Shown: positions 27,167-38,017 of the stretch, one piece after another
How the letters are laid out: every line of letters starts with the position of its first letter
Numbering within the stretch: the first letter of the stretch is position 1
From: Prochlorococcus marinus CUG1417
GTDB taxonomy: Bacteria; Cyanobacteriota; Cyanobacteriia; PCC-6307; Cyanobiaceae
DNA: 64,000 nucleotides
Direction of reading: 5' to 3'
NCBI RefSeq assembly: GCF_017695975.1
Contig: NZ_JAAORN010000001.1
Span: 806,001 to 870,000, forward strand
Translations under genes and position numbers: made by a program
The notes under the pieces: model-generated
Database searches by the model: none
Told to the model about the DNA's origin: nothing
What the model saw: only the letters and a program-made list of their open reading frames with translations

Positions 27167-29733
27167 ACAACAATATTCATTATTTTTCCTTTAACAATAA
27201 TTATTTTTCTTATTTCTTTGTCTAGAGTCCATTTTAATATGTTAGGTCTTTTAAAAGTCAATTCTTTAATTTGATCTTCACTCATATCATTATTAATATT
27301 TACTTTGTCTCTAACTTTTCCATTCACTTGTATTACTAGTTCATATGAATCTTCCTTTAGTGCCTCGGCATTAAAGGAAGGCCAGTGTTCTAAATGTACA
27401 GATTTTTTAAATCCTATAAGATGCCATATTTCTTCTGCAATATGTGGTGCAAATGGAGCCAACAAAATAGAAAATGTTTTTAAAGCATCAATTTTTAAAT
27501 TATTGTTTACATCATTAATGGAATTTGATAATGAATTATAAAACTTCATTAGTTCTGAAATCGCAGTATTAAATTGGTTATTTAATATGTCATTTGAAAT
27601 TTCCTTTATAGCAATGTTCATTGACTTTATTAAACTTTTTTCTTTATCTGGATAGGAATTAGATTTACTATTTATATCTTTTGCACAATTTATATAAAGC
27701 TTCCAAATCCTACTTAAAAATCTAAATTGTCCTTCAACATCTGTATCTCCCCATTCCAAATCTTTTTCTGGTGGTGCTTTAAATAATATAAACATTCTTG
27801 CAGTATCTGCTCCATATTTTTTAATTACTGATTCAGGGTCTATTCCATTATATTTAGACTTAGACATCTTCTCGAAAAGAACTTCGAGTTTAGAATTGTC
27901 AATTGGATCTGTAGGATTTGATAAGTCAATAATATCGGAAGGAGAAACATATTTACCAGTTTTATTGTTTTTATAGGCTGCGGACTGAACCATTCCTTGC
28001 GTTAATAGTTTTTTGAAAGGTTCATCAATATCAAATAGTTCATTATCTCGCAAAGCTTTAGTGAAAAATCTTGCATATAACAAATGCAATATTGCATGCT
28101 CTACTCCTCCAACATATTGATCTACAGGTAACCACTTATTAATTTGATTCTTTTCAAATGGCTTAGTTGAACATTTTGATGATGGATATCTTAAAAAATA
28201 CCAAGATGAACACATGAAAGTGTCCATAGTATCAGTTTCTTTTCTTGCCGCTATTCCACATTTGGGACATGTTGTATTTATCCAATTATTATTATTACCT
28301 AAAGCATTAATCTTGTTAGCGGAGATTTCTATATCTTTTGGTAATGAAACAGGCAAATCCGATTGGTCTAAAGGAACAGCTCCACATTTTTTGCAATTAA
28401 CAATGGGTATCGGACATCCCCAATATCTTTGTCTAGATATTAACCAATCTCTTAAACGATATTGAATTTTATTTTCGGCCCATCCATTATTTACTCCCTC
28501 CTCTGTAATTTTTAATTTAGCAATAGTATTTGCTATACCATTGTATTGATTTGAATTAATTAGATATCCATTTTCTACATATGCATTATCAAGCTCATTT
28601 CTTTGATCACTTTTATCCTTTACTATTACCTGTTTAATATCTATATTGTTTTTTTTAGCAAACTCAAAATCTCTTAAATCATGAGCAGGTACACCCATAA
28701 CCGCGCCTGTACCGTATTGATCAAGAACATAACTAGCCACCCAAATAGGTATAGGTTCAGAATTAACTGGATTAATTGCTATTAAGCTAGTTTTTATTCC
28801 AATTTTTTCAAGTTCATTATTTTTATTATCTTTCAAATATTGTTTAAGATTTTCTATATCTTGTATGGTTTCTTGATCACTAATTTTTTTAATTAATGAA
28901 TGATTTACAGAAATTGCTAAATAAGTAACTCCAAATAAAGTATCTGGTCTTGTTGTAAATACAGTTATTTTCTTTTCTGGATTGGTATTGATATTGAAAT
29001 TAATATTTGCACCAATTGACTTTCCAATCCAATTATCTTGCATTATTTTTACTCTTTCTGGCCAGTTATCTAATTTTTCTAAATCCTTCAATAACTCATC
29101 AGCATAATTAGTAATTCTTAAAAACCATTGCTTTAATAATTTTTTTTCAACTACTGCCCCAGATCTCCAAGATTTACCCTCTGAGTCAACTTGTTCATTC
29201 GCTAGGACTGTATTATCTATAGGATCCCAATTAACTTCTGATTCCTTTTGATATACAAGACCTGAATTGTATAACTCTAAAAATAGATATTGAGTCCAAA
29301 TATAATAATTTTCATCACATGTAGCAAATTCCTTATCCCAATCAACTGATAGTCCCAAAAGCTTTAATTGTGACTTCATATGAGAAATATTTTTTTTTGT
29401 CCAGACACTTGGACTAATTCCTCTTTCAATCGCAGCATTTTCAGCAGGCAAACCAAAAGCGTCCCAACCCATTGGATGTAAGACAGATTTACCCTTAAAC
29501 CTTTGGAATCGAGCTATTAAGTCTGTAATAACATAATTCCTAACATGTCCCATATGAAGATTACCTGAAGGGTAGGGAAACATTGATAAGGCATAAAACT
29601 TATCGCTATTCTCAGTTAATTCATCGGTTTTGTATAAATTGTTTTCTGTCCATATTGACTGCCATTTTTTTTCTATTTCAGATGGATTATATAAATTGGT
29701 ATCAGCCTCATATTGTTTATTGGGAGAAATCAC
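27163..29733 (-). CDS. leuS: Leucyl-tRNA synthetase
   Basis: 856 aa. The class I HIGH motif appears as [15 protein letters not shown] and the KMSKS loop as [11 protein letters not shown]. The CP1 editing domain carries [14 protein letters not shown] and the conserved [13 protein letters not shown] zinc-type insertion is indicated by [16 protein letters not shown] and TTCPKCG. The anticodon-binding domain and a C-terminal leucine-specific tail (VNGKVRDK) finish the protein. The length and order are those of bacterial LeuRS. Confidence 0.97.
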   Translation of the reverse strand: MISPNKQYEADTNLYNPSEIEKKWQSIWTENNLYKTDELTENSDKFYALSMFPYPSGNLHMGHVRNYVITDLIARFQRFKGKSVLHPMGWDAFGLPAENAAIERGISPSVWTKKNISHMKSQLKLLGLSVDWDKEFATCDENYYIWTQYLFLELYNSGLVYQKESEVNWDPIDNTVLANEQVDSEGKSWRSGAVVEKKLLKQWFLRITNYADELLKDLEKLDNWPERVKIMQDNWIGKSIGANINFNINTNPEKKITVFTTRPDTLFGVTYLAISVNHSLIKKISDQETIQDIENLKQYLKDNKNNELEKIGIKTSLIAINPVNSEPIPIWVASYVLDQYGTGAVMGVPAHDLRDFEFAKKNNIDIKQVIVKDKSDQRNELDNAYVENGYLINSNQYNGIANTIAKLKITEEGVNNGWAENKIQYRLRDWLISRQRYWGCPIPIVNCKKCGAVPLDQSDLPVSLPKDIEISANKINALGNNNNWINTTCPKCGIAARKETDTMDTFMCSSWYFLRYPSSKCSTKPFEKNQINKWLPVDQYVGGVEHAILHLLYARFFTKALRDNELFDIDEPFKKLLTQGMVQSAAYKNNKTGKYVSPSDIIDLSNPTDPIDNSKLEVLFEKMSKSKYNGIDPESVIKKYGADTARMFILFKAPPEKDLEWGDTDVEGQFRFLSRIWKLYINCAKDINSKSNSYPDKEKSLIKSMNIAIKEISNDILNNQFNTAISELMKFYNSLSNSINDVNNNLKIDALKTFSILLAPFAPHIAEEIWHLIGFKKSVHLEHWPSFNAEALKEDSYELVIQVNGKVRDKVNINNDMSEDQIKELTFKRPNILKWTLDKEIRKIIIVKGKIMNIVV

Positions 29734-29840
29734 TTAATTTTTATTTGTTAAATTATTATTTTAATATCCATTGTATAAAATAGAAATAGATTGTTAAAAG
29801 GAATAATTTATAATTAAAATTTAAGATATATAAATTACAA

Positions 29841-30701
29841 ATGAAAAACATAATTTTTGAAAAATATCAAGGTAACGGAAATGATTTCGTGATAATAGAT
29901 TCTAGAGGAAATGAATTATATAAAAATTACAAGACAAATAAAATATTTGATATAAAAAAAATTTGCAACAGGCAATTTGGAGTTGGAGCAGATGGTGTGA
30001 TTTTTATAGAAGAACCTAATGAAGATAATTATGCAAAAATGATAATTTTTAATTCTGATGGTTCTGAAGCACAAATGTGTGGAAACGGAATTAGGTGTTT
30101 AGTTGAGTATCTCCACGTAAATGATTCAATGAATAATAAAAATATAGAATATAAAATTGAGACTAAAGCAGGTTTAAAAATTGCAAAATATATAAATGAT
30201 GAAATTACAGTAAAAATGGGAGTTCCAATTTTAGAATGTCAAAATATTCCAACAACAATTGAAAAAAAAATAAATTCAATTCCTTCACACGAATTTATTG
30301 AGAAAGATTTTAATAATATGGGTTATGCCGTAGGAATGGGAAATCCTCATTTAATATTCTTTGTAAAAGACATAGAGTCAATTGTTCTTTCCAGACATGG
30401 TCCTATATTTGAAAATAATGAATTATTTCCTGAAAAAACTAATGTGCATTTTTGTCAAATTTTAAATAGAGATAATATCAAAGTAAAAGTATGGGAAAGA
30501 GGTGCAGGAGCAACCTTAGCTTGTGGAACAGGTGCCTGTGCTATCCATGTGGCAGCTTATAAATTAGGCCTTTGTAATTCACAAACCATAGTAACCTTAC
30601 CAGGAGGTAATCTTAAAATTGATTGGTCAAAAGACGATTGTGAAGTAATGATGACGGGTAACGCTAAAAAGGTTTTCTCAGGATCAATGTTAGTAAATTA
30701 A
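29841..30701 (+). CDS. dapF: Diaminopimelate epimerase
   Basis: 286 aa. Converts LL- to meso-diaminopimelate for lysine and peptidoglycan. The two catalytic cysteines sit in AQMCGNGIRCLVEYL (near 82) and GATLACGTGACAIHVAA (near 230). The N-terminal KYQGNGNDFVIID block is typical. Its stop overlaps the next ATG by one base (TAATG), the first link of a chain of four tightly packed plus-strand genes. Its location upstream of an S13-type peptidoglycan peptidase may be functional. Confidence 0.96.
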   Translation: MKNIIFEKYQGNGNDFVIIDSRGNELYKNYKTNKIFDIKKICNRQFGVGADGVIFIEEPNEDNYAKMIIFNSDGSEAQMCGNGIRCLVEYLHVNDSMNNKNIEYKIETKAGLKIAKYINDEITVKMGVPILECQNIPTTIEKKINSIPSHEFIEKDFNNMGYAVGMGNPHLIFFVKDIESIVLSRHGPIFENNELFPEKTNVHFCQILNRDNIKVKVWERGAGATLACGTGACAIHVAAYKLGLCNSQTIVTLPGGNLKIDWSKDDCEVMMTGNAKKVFSGSMLVN

Positions 30702-31873
30702 TGGAAAATAATTTTATCTATTTAGATAATGCATCCACAACTCCATTATCTGAGAATGTTTTAAATATAATTAATTCAACTTATATGAATTATTGGCATA
30801 ACCCTTCATCTACATATGAGCTAGGGATAAAATGCTCTACATATCTTGAAAAAATTAGATCTAAAATTGCTTATATATTTGAAGCAGATCCAGAGGATAT
30901 AATTTTTACATCTGGTTCTTCGGAATCGACAAATATTGTATTTAATAATATTTATGAGAAATTTAAAAATGGTAGGGTTGTTATTTCAAATGTTGAACAT
31001 CAAGCCACAACTATTTGTGCTAATAAACTAAGAAAACAAAATTGGGATATTTACGAATGGACGGTAAATAATGATGGAATTTTAAATATTTCTAATATCG
31101 AAAAGTTTTTAAACAATAATACTAAGCTTGTATCAATTATTTGGGGACAAAGTGAAATTGGAACAATACAACCTGTCCAATTAATAGGTTCCAAATGTGA
31201 AGAATTAAATATAATGTTTCATTTAGATGGAACTCAAATATTAAGTAATGGAATATTTAGTTGGAAAGATCTTAAATGTGATTTTTTAAGTTTATCCGCT
31301 CATAAATTTGGAGGTCCAAAAGGGATCGGTATTCTTTTAACCAAAAAAAAGTCTAGACAAATTTTGAAAAATAATGACATATCACTTACTCAGGAATTTT
31401 CAATTAGACAAGGTACACAAGCTTTGCCATTAATCGCTGGAATGTATGAATCACTAAAGAATATTGAAGGAAAAATAAAATTAAATGATTACATAACTGA
31501 ATTTCCTTCTAATAATATTAATAAACTTAAAAATTATTTTTTTCAAAAAATTAAGGATAATAATCATATAAAGATTACGGGTAGTATTAACCATAGACTT
31601 CCCAGTCATATTTCTTTTCTACTATTAAATAAACTATTTGAGCCTATAAGAGCCTATAAGATTATTAATTTCATGTCAGAAAATAAAATAGCTATAAGTA
31701 GTGGAAGTGCTTGTTCAAGCTCATCTGGGAAACCTAGCTCAACACTTAAAAATATTGGTTTAAAAGATGATGAACTATATTCAAATATTCGTGTTACTTT
31801 AGGTTCAATAAACAATAAGTCAGAAATAGATAAATTTTTAGAACTTATTCAAATATGTATTGACAAATTTTAA
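30701..31873 (+). CDS. Cysteine desulfurase-like class V aminotransferase
   Basis: 390 aa. NifS/IscS-like PLP enzyme: YLDNASTTPLSENVL at the start, SGSSESTNIV, the internal aldimine Lys in LSAHKFGGPKGIG and a mobile-loop Cys in SSGSACSSSSGKPS. These support removal of sulfur from cysteine with formation of an enzyme persulfide. No Fe-S scaffold gene is adjacent, and whether it serves Fe-S assembly, thiamine or tRNA thiolation is not visible. It is coupled by one-base overlaps to dapF upstream and DUF1995 downstream. Confidence 0.88.
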   Translation: MENNFIYLDNASTTPLSENVLNIINSTYMNYWHNPSSTYELGIKCSTYLEKIRSKIAYIFEADPEDIIFTSGSSESTNIVFNNIYEKFKNGRVVISNVEHQATTICANKLRKQNWDIYEWTVNNDGILNISNIEKFLNNNTKLVSIIWGQSEIGTIQPVQLIGSKCEELNIMFHLDGTQILSNGIFSWKDLKCDFLSLSAHKFGGPKGIGILLTKKKSRQILKNNDISLTQEFSIRQGTQALPLIAGMYESLKNIEGKIKLNDYITEFPSNNINKLKNYFFQKIKDNNHIKITGSINHRLPSHISFLLLNKLFEPIRAYKIINFMSENKIAISSGSACSSSSGKPSSTLKNIGLKDDELYSNIRVTLGSINNKSEIDKFLELIQICIDKF

Positions 31874-32499
31874 TGGAAACCAATTACAGACTACCTAAAG
31901 ATTTAAATGAATCTCTTAAGAATATGGAGGATGCAATTATTCAAAGTTTATTAGATTCAAATAAAAGATTTACTATTGAATTTAATTTTGAAGGATTAAA
32001 GTTTAACAGAATTGGAATAACTATCTACAAGATATTGTCTAAAAATAATAATGTATTCATAACATTTGCTGATCAAGGTGCTGTGGCTTTGGCTCAAAGA
32101 GACTATCCAGATATCAAAGATAAAATCTTTACTTTTAAATCATTTAATGAATCAAATAATATAAATAATATTGATAGTGCAATGATATCGATACTACCTC
32201 AGCCATATGATTTCGATTCATTTGAACCAATGTCTGATAATTATCAAGGTACGCATTATTCATTAAATCCAAAATTTGAAGATGCCAATATTGGTATAGG
32301 AAGTGTTATTAGAGAGCGACGTAAAAACTTTGTCAAAACATGGAATAATATTTATTTTCTGCAGCCTTTAAATAAAGCTGCTCTTATGCATATTTATCCA
32401 AATAACTGGTTGCTTTTCAAAGAAGAAAATAAAAGATATTTTTTTAAAAAAGAATTTGAAATTAAACCCGACAATGAATCTATTTTTGTAAATTTATAG
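31873..32499 (+). CDS. DUF1995 family protein
   Basis: 208 aa, soluble, no signal peptide. The N-terminal pattern RLPKDLNESLKNMEDAIIQS and later blocks (FTIEFNFEGLKF, LPQPYDFDSFEPM) fit DUF1995, a family of cyanobacteria and plastids related to LPA3 in plants, which is implicated in photosystem II assembly. The role here is inferred only. It starts within the TAATG of the upstream desulfurase stop and is followed by the S13 peptidase start after one base. Confidence 0.72.
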   Translation: METNYRLPKDLNESLKNMEDAIIQSLLDSNKRFTIEFNFEGLKFNRIGITIYKILSKNNNVFITFADQGAVALAQRDYPDIKDKIFTFKSFNESNNINNIDSAMISILPQPYDFDSFEPMSDNYQGTHYSLNPKFEDANIGIGSVIRERRKNFVKTWNNIYFLQPLNKAALMHIYPNNWLLFKEENKRYFFKKEFEIKPDNESIFVNL

Positions 32500-32500
32500 A

Positions 32501-33724
32501 TTGAACGTGATAAAAAAAATATATTCATTTTTCTTTATTCTTCTTGTATTAGTAACATCTCCTTTCTTAATAAGATATTTACTAGCAAATCAGAAAATAA
32601 CTATTTTAAATAGTATTTATTTTAATTTCCCGGGAATAATTACTAAAAACAAAATATGTCCTACTTATAATGCTCTATTGAATAAAACGCTTGATGATTC
32701 TTTTAGTGTATCAATTATTAATAATAAAGGGGAAATAATAAGTTCCTACAATGAGGATGTTTCAAGGTTGCCAGCATCTAACCAAAAATTATTCTCATCA
32801 GCTTATGTTTTAAGTAAATATAAATTAAATAATAATTTAAAAACTTCCTTATTTAAGAATAAAAACGATTATTATTTACATGGTCAAGGTGATCCAGATC
32901 TTAATTATGAAAATATAATCGAACTAATTTCAAATGTTAAAGAAAATAAAATTATAAACTTTAATATTGTAGAAATTGATTCAAAATTATATTGGCCTAA
33001 TGGTTGGACAAATACTGATAAACTTTACGAATATGGATCTCCAATTACATCTCTTGCAATAGAAAGTAATCACAATAAATATGATGATATTTATGCATTA
33101 AAAAATTTTATTAAAAATTATCTAAGAAATAAATTTCCAAATTCAAAAATATATGTAAATTTTTTTGATTCAGAAAAAACTTTTTATTTAAAAAATTTTA
33201 AAGAGATAAATAAAGTATATTCAACTCCAATTCTTTCATTATTAACTCTAACAAATTCTGAAAGCCATAATTTTACGGCTGAATCTCTTTTTAAAAATGC
33301 CTCAAATACATGGAACGATAATAACTATATAAAATTGAAAAGATGGCTTGAAAATAAAGGCCTCCCAGCAACTAATGCATACTTTGCAGATGCTAGTGGA
33401 TTGTCTCGAAAAAATAAAATTACAACAAAGTTAATTGTATTGTTTTTAGATAAAATGAGATACTTTAATAATTTTAAAGCTTATCAATCTACACTTTCAA
33501 TTACGGGAGTGAGAGGAACATTAGCTAAAAGATTTGTAAATAGTGAATTGTCTGGAAAGTTTTTTGGCAAAACTGGGACTCTTTCAAATGTCTTTGCATT
33601 ATCTGGCTTTTTATATAAAAATGAAAAGCCAATAATTATAAGCATTATCCAAAATTCTAATAAAATTGATAAAGAAAAAGCTTTTAAATTATTACGTGAT
33701 CTTTATTACTTGAAACCTTGTTAA
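32501..33724 (+). CDS. D-alanyl-D-alanine carboxypeptidase, S13/PBP4 type
   Basis: 407 aa with a TTG start. An N-terminal hydrophobic anchor or signal (about 7-27) exports it. The three penicillin-binding motifs are intact: SNQK (Ser93, Lys96), SHN (255-257) and KTG (357-359). Family members trim or cleave peptidoglycan peptides (DacB). The insert between the first two motifs is smaller than in E. coli PBP4. It is last in the dapF chain, so precursor and remodelling enzymes may be co-expressed. Confidence 0.87.
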   Translation: MNVIKKIYSFFFILLVLVTSPFLIRYLLANQKITILNSIYFNFPGIITKNKICPTYNALLNKTLDDSFSVSIINNKGEIISSYNEDVSRLPASNQKLFSSAYVLSKYKLNNNLKTSLFKNKNDYYLHGQGDPDLNYENIIELISNVKENKIINFNIVEIDSKLYWPNGWTNTDKLYEYGSPITSLAIESNHNKYDDIYALKNFIKNYLRNKFPNSKIYVNFFDSEKTFYLKNFKEINKVYSTPILSLLTLTNSESHNFTAESLFKNASNTWNDNNYIKLKRWLENKGLPATNAYFADASGLSRKNKITTKLIVLFLDKMRYFNNFKAYQSTLSITGVRGTLAKRFVNSELSGKFFGKTGTLSNVFALSGFLYKNEKPIIISIIQNSNKIDKEKAFKLLRDLYYLKPC

Positions 33725-33731
33725 CAAAATA

Positions 33732-34205
33732 TTATTTAAAATATTCTTTTAAATCCCTCTCAACAGAGGGGGGTACCATGTGATTAATTTCACCACCAAA
33801 TTTTGCAACTTCTTTTACTAAAGAACTACTAAGAAAACTATAATTTGTATTTGTCGATAAAAATATAGTTTCAATATGATTATTAAGAGATTTATTTGTA
33901 TGAGCAATCTGAAGTTCATACTCAAAATCACTCATTGCTCTTAAGCCTCTAAGAATAAGATTAGCTTTTAGATCATTTGCACAATCAACAGTTAGACCAG
34001 AATAAGAAATAACTTCAATATTAGGTAAATGAGAAAGAGAATTTTTTATTTGTATTATTCTTCTTTCAAGATTAAATGTTGGTGTTTTAGAGGTATTTTC
34101 TAAAACAGCAACTACTAGATTGCCAAATATTTTTTCAGCTCTTTCTATTAAATCAAGATGCCCATTTGTTAGAGGATCAAATGTACCTGGATAAAGAATT
34201 TTCAT
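33732..34205 (-). CDS. coaD: Phosphopantetheine adenylyltransferase
   Basis: 157 aa. Transfers AMP to 4'-phosphopantetheine in coenzyme A synthesis. Nucleotidyltransferase motif [18 protein letters not shown] with the (H/T)xGH element, [19 protein letters not shown] and [14 protein letters not shown] are all present. The length is standard. It is convergent with the peptidase gene (7-base gap) and divergent from the flavin reductase-like gene. Confidence 0.96.
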   Translation of the reverse strand: MKILYPGTFDPLTNGHLDLIERAEKIFGNLVVAVLENTSKTPTFNLERRIIQIKNSLSHLPNIEVISYSGLTVDCANDLKANLILRGLRAMSDFEYELQIAHTNKSLNNHIETIFLSTNTNYSFLSSSLVKEVAKFGGEINHMVPPSVERDLKEYFK

Positions 34206-34264
34206 GAATTTATTATGATCGAATAAGAAATTTAGTTAAAATAAGATTATTAGTTTAATCAATT

Positions 34265-34753
34265 ATGACATTAAATCTAGAAGCAAAAAAAATCTTATTA
34301 AGAAAAATACCTCACGGATTATTTATTTGTGGCGTTAGAGACGAGGATAAAAATGAAGTGAATGGATTTACTGCAAGTTGGGTGACTCAAGGTTCTTTCA
34401 CTCCACCATTAGTTGTAATGGCTGTTAGAGCAGAGGGTTCTAGTCATGAAATAATAAAGTCAACGAATAAGTTCTCATTAAATGTGCTCAAAAGTGATCA
34501 AAAGGATCTAGCAGCTGTTTTCTTTAAACCTCAAAAAGCATTAGGAGGTAGATTTGAATCTGTTGAATTTAATTTAGGTGAGCTTGGATTGCCTATTTTA
34601 GTTGATAGTGTAGGTGGTGTTGAATGTAATGTTGTTGGAAGTGTTATGCATGGTGACCATACCGTTTTTGTAGGAGAGGTTCAATCTGCTTATCTGAATA
34701 ATGATGTTGATTCACTAAATTTATCTTCAACTGGCTGGAATTATGGAGGTTAA
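34265..34753 (+). CDS. Flavin reductase-like FMN-binding domain protein
   Basis: 162 aa, one split-barrel FMN-binding domain: NGFTASWVTQGSFTPPLVVMA (about 30-50), KFSLNVLKSDQKDLAAVF and GDHTVFVGEVQSA near the end. It is about the length of the flavin reductase module found at the C-terminus of cyanobacterial flavodiiron proteins, but here it is free-standing. It probably reduces flavin with NAD(P)H or carries FMN; the partner is unknown. uvrC follows after 9 bases. Confidence 0.83.
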   Translation: MTLNLEAKKILLRKIPHGLFICGVRDEDKNEVNGFTASWVTQGSFTPPLVVMAVRAEGSSHEIIKSTNKFSLNVLKSDQKDLAAVFFKPQKALGGRFESVEFNLGELGLPILVDSVGGVECNVVGSVMHGDHTVFVGEVQSAYLNNDVDSLNLSSTGWNYGG

Positions 34754-34762
34754 TCACTATAA

Positions 34763-36721
34763 ATGAGTAATTCCTCTATCGAAAAAATAAATAACAAATA
34801 TAATTTTAAAATTGAATATAAATTAATTAATAATAAGGAGTTATTAAAATCAAGATTATCAGAAATTCCAAAGTCATCTGGTTGTTATCTTTTTAAAGAT
34901 ATTGATAATAACTTACTTTATATCGGTAAATCTAAAAAACTACGCAGTAGAGTAAGTAGTTATTTCAATAATTACTCAGATTTGACTCCCCGATTAAGTT
35001 TGATGGTTCGTCAAATAACTGAAATAGAAATAATAGTTACAGATAGCGAATATGAAGCATTAAATTTAGAGTCAAATTTAATTAAAACAAACAAACCATA
35101 TTTTAATATTCTTTTAAAGGATGATAAGAAATATCCATATCTTTGTATAACTTGGAGTGAAAAATATCCTCGAATATATATTACAAGAAGAAGAAGAAAT
35201 AGAAATAATTTAGATAGATATTATGGACCTTATGTTGATGTCGGATTATTAAGGAGAACATTATTTACGATAAAAAAAATATTTCCACTTAGACAAAGAC
35301 CAAGGCCAGTTTATAAAGATAGAACTTGTTTGAATTATTCAATAGGAAGATGTCCAGGTGTTTGCCAGGAAGTTATATCATCTGACGATTATAAAAAAAT
35401 AATGAAACAAGTATCTATGATATTTCAGGGAAGAAATGATGACTTAGAAATATTTTTAAAGAAAAAAATGCTGCAATTTTCAAATGATTTAGATTATGAG
35501 AATGCCGCAAAAATAAGAGACCAAATTTCAGGTTTAAAATTATTAACTGAATCACAAAAAATATCAATACCAGATTCTTCAATTAATAGAGATATCTTTG
35601 GAATAGTTTCAGAAAAAAATGTAGCTAGTATACAAATTTTTCAAATGAGATCTGGTAAGCTCATTGGGAGAATTGGCTATAGTCAAAAATTAGATAATGA
35701 AGATGAAAATCTTATTTTACAAAAGATATTAGAAGAGCATTATATGAATGTTGAACCTGTAGAAATACCATCAGAAATTCTTATTCAATATAAACTTCCA
35801 AAGCAAACAACCATAGAGGATTGGTTAACGGAGCTTAGAAAAAAGAAAGTAAAAATCTTAATCCCAAAAAGAAATAAAAAACATGAAACTGTAGAAATGG
35901 TTTTAAAAAATGCGAAATTGGAATTAGATAGAATATTAAATGGGATACAAGATAATGAATCATCAATTGAGGATCTTGCCCAAATACTTGAATTAAGCGA
36001 ACAACCTAAAAGAATTGAAGGTTATGATATAAGCCATATTCAAGGTAGTGACCCTGTAGCATCACAAGTCGTTTTTATTGATGGGATTCCTTCTAAACAA
36101 GATTATAGGAAATATAAAATTAAAGATCCAAACGTTTTTGTAGGACATAGCGATGATTTTGCTTCGATATATGAAGTAATACATAGAAGGTTTAAAAAAT
36201 GGTCAAGATTTAAAAAAAGCGGAGGGGATTTTTCAATATTAAATGATAAAACGAATAGTAAATTAGACAATGAACTTCTATCAGATTGGCCTGATTTAAT
36301 AATGATTGATGGAGGAAAAGGACAGTTAAATGCAGCTATTAAAGCATTAAAAGAACTAAATCTTGAGGAAGAAGTAACTATATGTTCATTGGCAAAAAAA
36401 AATGAAGAAATATTTATTCCAGGATTTACTAAGTCTCTTGATACTGATGAAAATCAAAAAGGAGTTCTTCTATTAAGAAGGGTAAGAGATGAAGCACATA
36501 GATTTGCATTATCTTTTCATAGAGACAAAAGATCTAAAAGAATGAATAGATCTCAATTGTCCCAAATAAGTGGATTAGGACCATCAAGAATAAGAGAATT
36601 GCTTGAGCATTTTAAATCAATAGACGCGATAAGAATAGCTAGTAAAGAGGATTTATCAAAAGTTAAAGGACTTGGAAAAAATTCAGTAAATGATATATAT
36701 GAATATTTTAACGAGTTATAA
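34763..36721 (+). CDS. uvrC: Excinuclease ABC subunit C
   Basis: 652 aa. Makes both incisions in nucleotide excision repair. The N-terminal GIY-YIG nuclease appears as GCYLFKDIDNNLLYIGKSKK (about 41-60). A UVR motif (LDYENAAKIRDQISGLKLL) lies near 240, the RNase H-like endonuclease domain holds YDISHIQGSDPVASQVVF and MIDGGKGQL, and two helix-hairpin-helix repeats (ISGLGPSRIRELLEHF, VKGLGKNSVNDIYEYF) end it. It is complete. Confidence 0.96.
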   Translation: MSNSSIEKINNKYNFKIEYKLINNKELLKSRLSEIPKSSGCYLFKDIDNNLLYIGKSKKLRSRVSSYFNNYSDLTPRLSLMVRQITEIEIIVTDSEYEALNLESNLIKTNKPYFNILLKDDKKYPYLCITWSEKYPRIYITRRRRNRNNLDRYYGPYVDVGLLRRTLFTIKKIFPLRQRPRPVYKDRTCLNYSIGRCPGVCQEVISSDDYKKIMKQVSMIFQGRNDDLEIFLKKKMLQFSNDLDYENAAKIRDQISGLKLLTESQKISIPDSSINRDIFGIVSEKNVASIQIFQMRSGKLIGRIGYSQKLDNEDENLILQKILEEHYMNVEPVEIPSEILIQYKLPKQTTIEDWLTELRKKKVKILIPKRNKKHETVEMVLKNAKLELDRILNGIQDNESSIEDLAQILELSEQPKRIEGYDISHIQGSDPVASQVVFIDGIPSKQDYRKYKIKDPNVFVGHSDDFASIYEVIHRRFKKWSRFKKSGGDFSILNDKTNSKLDNELLSDWPDLIMIDGGKGQLNAAIKALKELNLEEEVTICSLAKKNEEIFIPGFTKSLDTDENQKGVLLLRRVRDEAHRFALSFHRDKRSKRMNRSQLSQISGLGPSRIRELLEHFKSIDAIRIASKEDLSKVKGLGKNSVNDIYEYFNEL

Positions 36722-36809
36722 ATATTAATTAATTTTTGAAAAATAGATTTCTTGATATTGTTAAATATAACTATATTAAAAATATATATTTTTTAATTGA
36801 TCTAGTAAT

Positions 36810-37376
36810 TTGGCAGCTGAAGCATATCTCTGGTTTAAATCACTTCACATTATTGGTGTAATCGTTTGGTTTGCGGGACTTTTTTATTTAGTAAGACTTT
36901 TTATATATCATGAAGAATCTAAAAATATGGATAATGAATTAAAAATTGCCTTTAATAAACAATACACCTTAATGGAAAAAAGGCTGGCGAATATAATAAC
37001 AACACCTGGGATGATATTAGCTTTAAGTATGGCTATTTGCATGGTTATTATGCAACCAAGTTGGTTAAGTGAGAAGTGGTTGCAAATTAAAATTTCTTTT
37101 GTTTTGGGATTAGTAATTTATCATTCTTATTGTTATAAAATAATGTATTCATTACATAATGGTACTTCAACCATTTCAGCAAAAAACCTTAGATTATTAA
37201 ATGAATTGCCTACTTTATTATTATTTATAATTGTACTTTTAGTTATTTTTAAAAATAATTTTCCAACTAGTGTTGCTACATGGAGCGTAGTTGGACTAAT
37301 TATTTTCATGTTGGCTTCAATACAATTATATGCAAAGATTAGAAAGAAAAATGAGAATTCATTAAGTAATGAATAG
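36810..37376 (+). CDS. hemJ: Protoporphyrinogen IX oxidase HemJ
   Basis: 188 aa with a TTG start; an in-frame TGA 12 bases upstream leaves no other choice. Four to five membrane segments; conserved N-terminal LWFKSLHIIGVIVWFAGLFY carries the His that binds heme b in HemJ, and a KISFVLGLVIYHSYCYK segment follows. HemJ oxidises protoporphyrinogen IX to protoporphyrin IX, before the heme/chlorophyll branch. The PHP-domain gene overlaps its 3' end by 8 bases. Confidence 0.85.
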   Translation: MAAEAYLWFKSLHIIGVIVWFAGLFYLVRLFIYHEESKNMDNELKIAFNKQYTLMEKRLANIITTPGMILALSMAICMVIMQPSWLSEKWLQIKISFVLGLVIYHSYCYKIMYSLHNGTSTISAKNLRLLNELPTLLLFIIVLLVIFKNNFPTSVATWSVVGLIIFMLASIQLYAKIRKKNENSLSNE

Positions 37377-38016
37377 GGAAGACTTAGTAAAATTAACTTC
37401 CAATATTAATAAAAATAGTTGTCCTAAAAATATTAATTTTCACTGTCATACAAAATTTAGTGATGGAAGTTTAGAACCATATGAACTTTTAGAACAAGCT
37501 TATAAAAATAACTTGAAATTTTTATCAATAACCGATCATCATACAGTTAAAGCTCATGAATATATAAAAAAAAATAATATACTCAAAAATTATCCTAAAG
37601 ATTCTTTTACATTAATTTCGGGAATAGAAATTAATTGTTTGATTTTAGGATGTTTAGTACATGTAATTGGATTAGGAATAGATATAAAAAGTAAATACCT
37701 AAATCCCTACATCCTTGGGGAGTCTCCAATAGGTAATGATTTAAATATTAAATCAGTTATAAAAGCAATAAATTTAGCTGGTGGTTTATCATTTCTTGCA
37801 CATCCAGCGAGATACAGGATTCCCTTTTATAAATTAATTCCAGAGGCTAAAATACAAGGTATTGATGGAATAGAGGTATGGTACGATTATGAACTTAATG
37901 AAGTATGGAATCCTAGTTTATTTGTATGTTCAGAAATAGATAAATTAGCAGATAAATATTCAATGCTAAAAACATGCGGAACAGATAGTCATGGACTTTC
38001 GCTATTAGGTAGATAA
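37369..38016 (+). CDS. PHP-domain metal-dependent phosphoesterase
   Basis: 215 aa. PHP metal ligands are visible: NFHCHTKFSDGSLEPYELL (HxH and Asp, about 22-40), ITDHHTVKAHEYI, GIEINC, LAHPARYRIPF and CGTDSHGLSL. This resembles RNase AM / YciV-like 5'-nucleotidases and other small PHP phosphoesterases. It is a short form, and the substrate is not deducible. The start overlaps hemJ by 8 bases. It is convergent with cobN at a 1-base gap. Confidence 0.83.
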   Translation: MNREDLVKLTSNINKNSCPKNINFHCHTKFSDGSLEPYELLEQAYKNNLKFLSITDHHTVKAHEYIKKNNILKNYPKDSFTLISGIEINCLILGCLVHVIGLGIDIKSKYLNPYILGESPIGNDLNIKSVIKAINLAGGLSFLAHPARYRIPFYKLIPEAKIQGIDGIEVWYDYELNEVWNPSLFVCSEIDKLADKYSMLKTCGTDSHGLSLLGR

Positions 38017-38017
38017 T

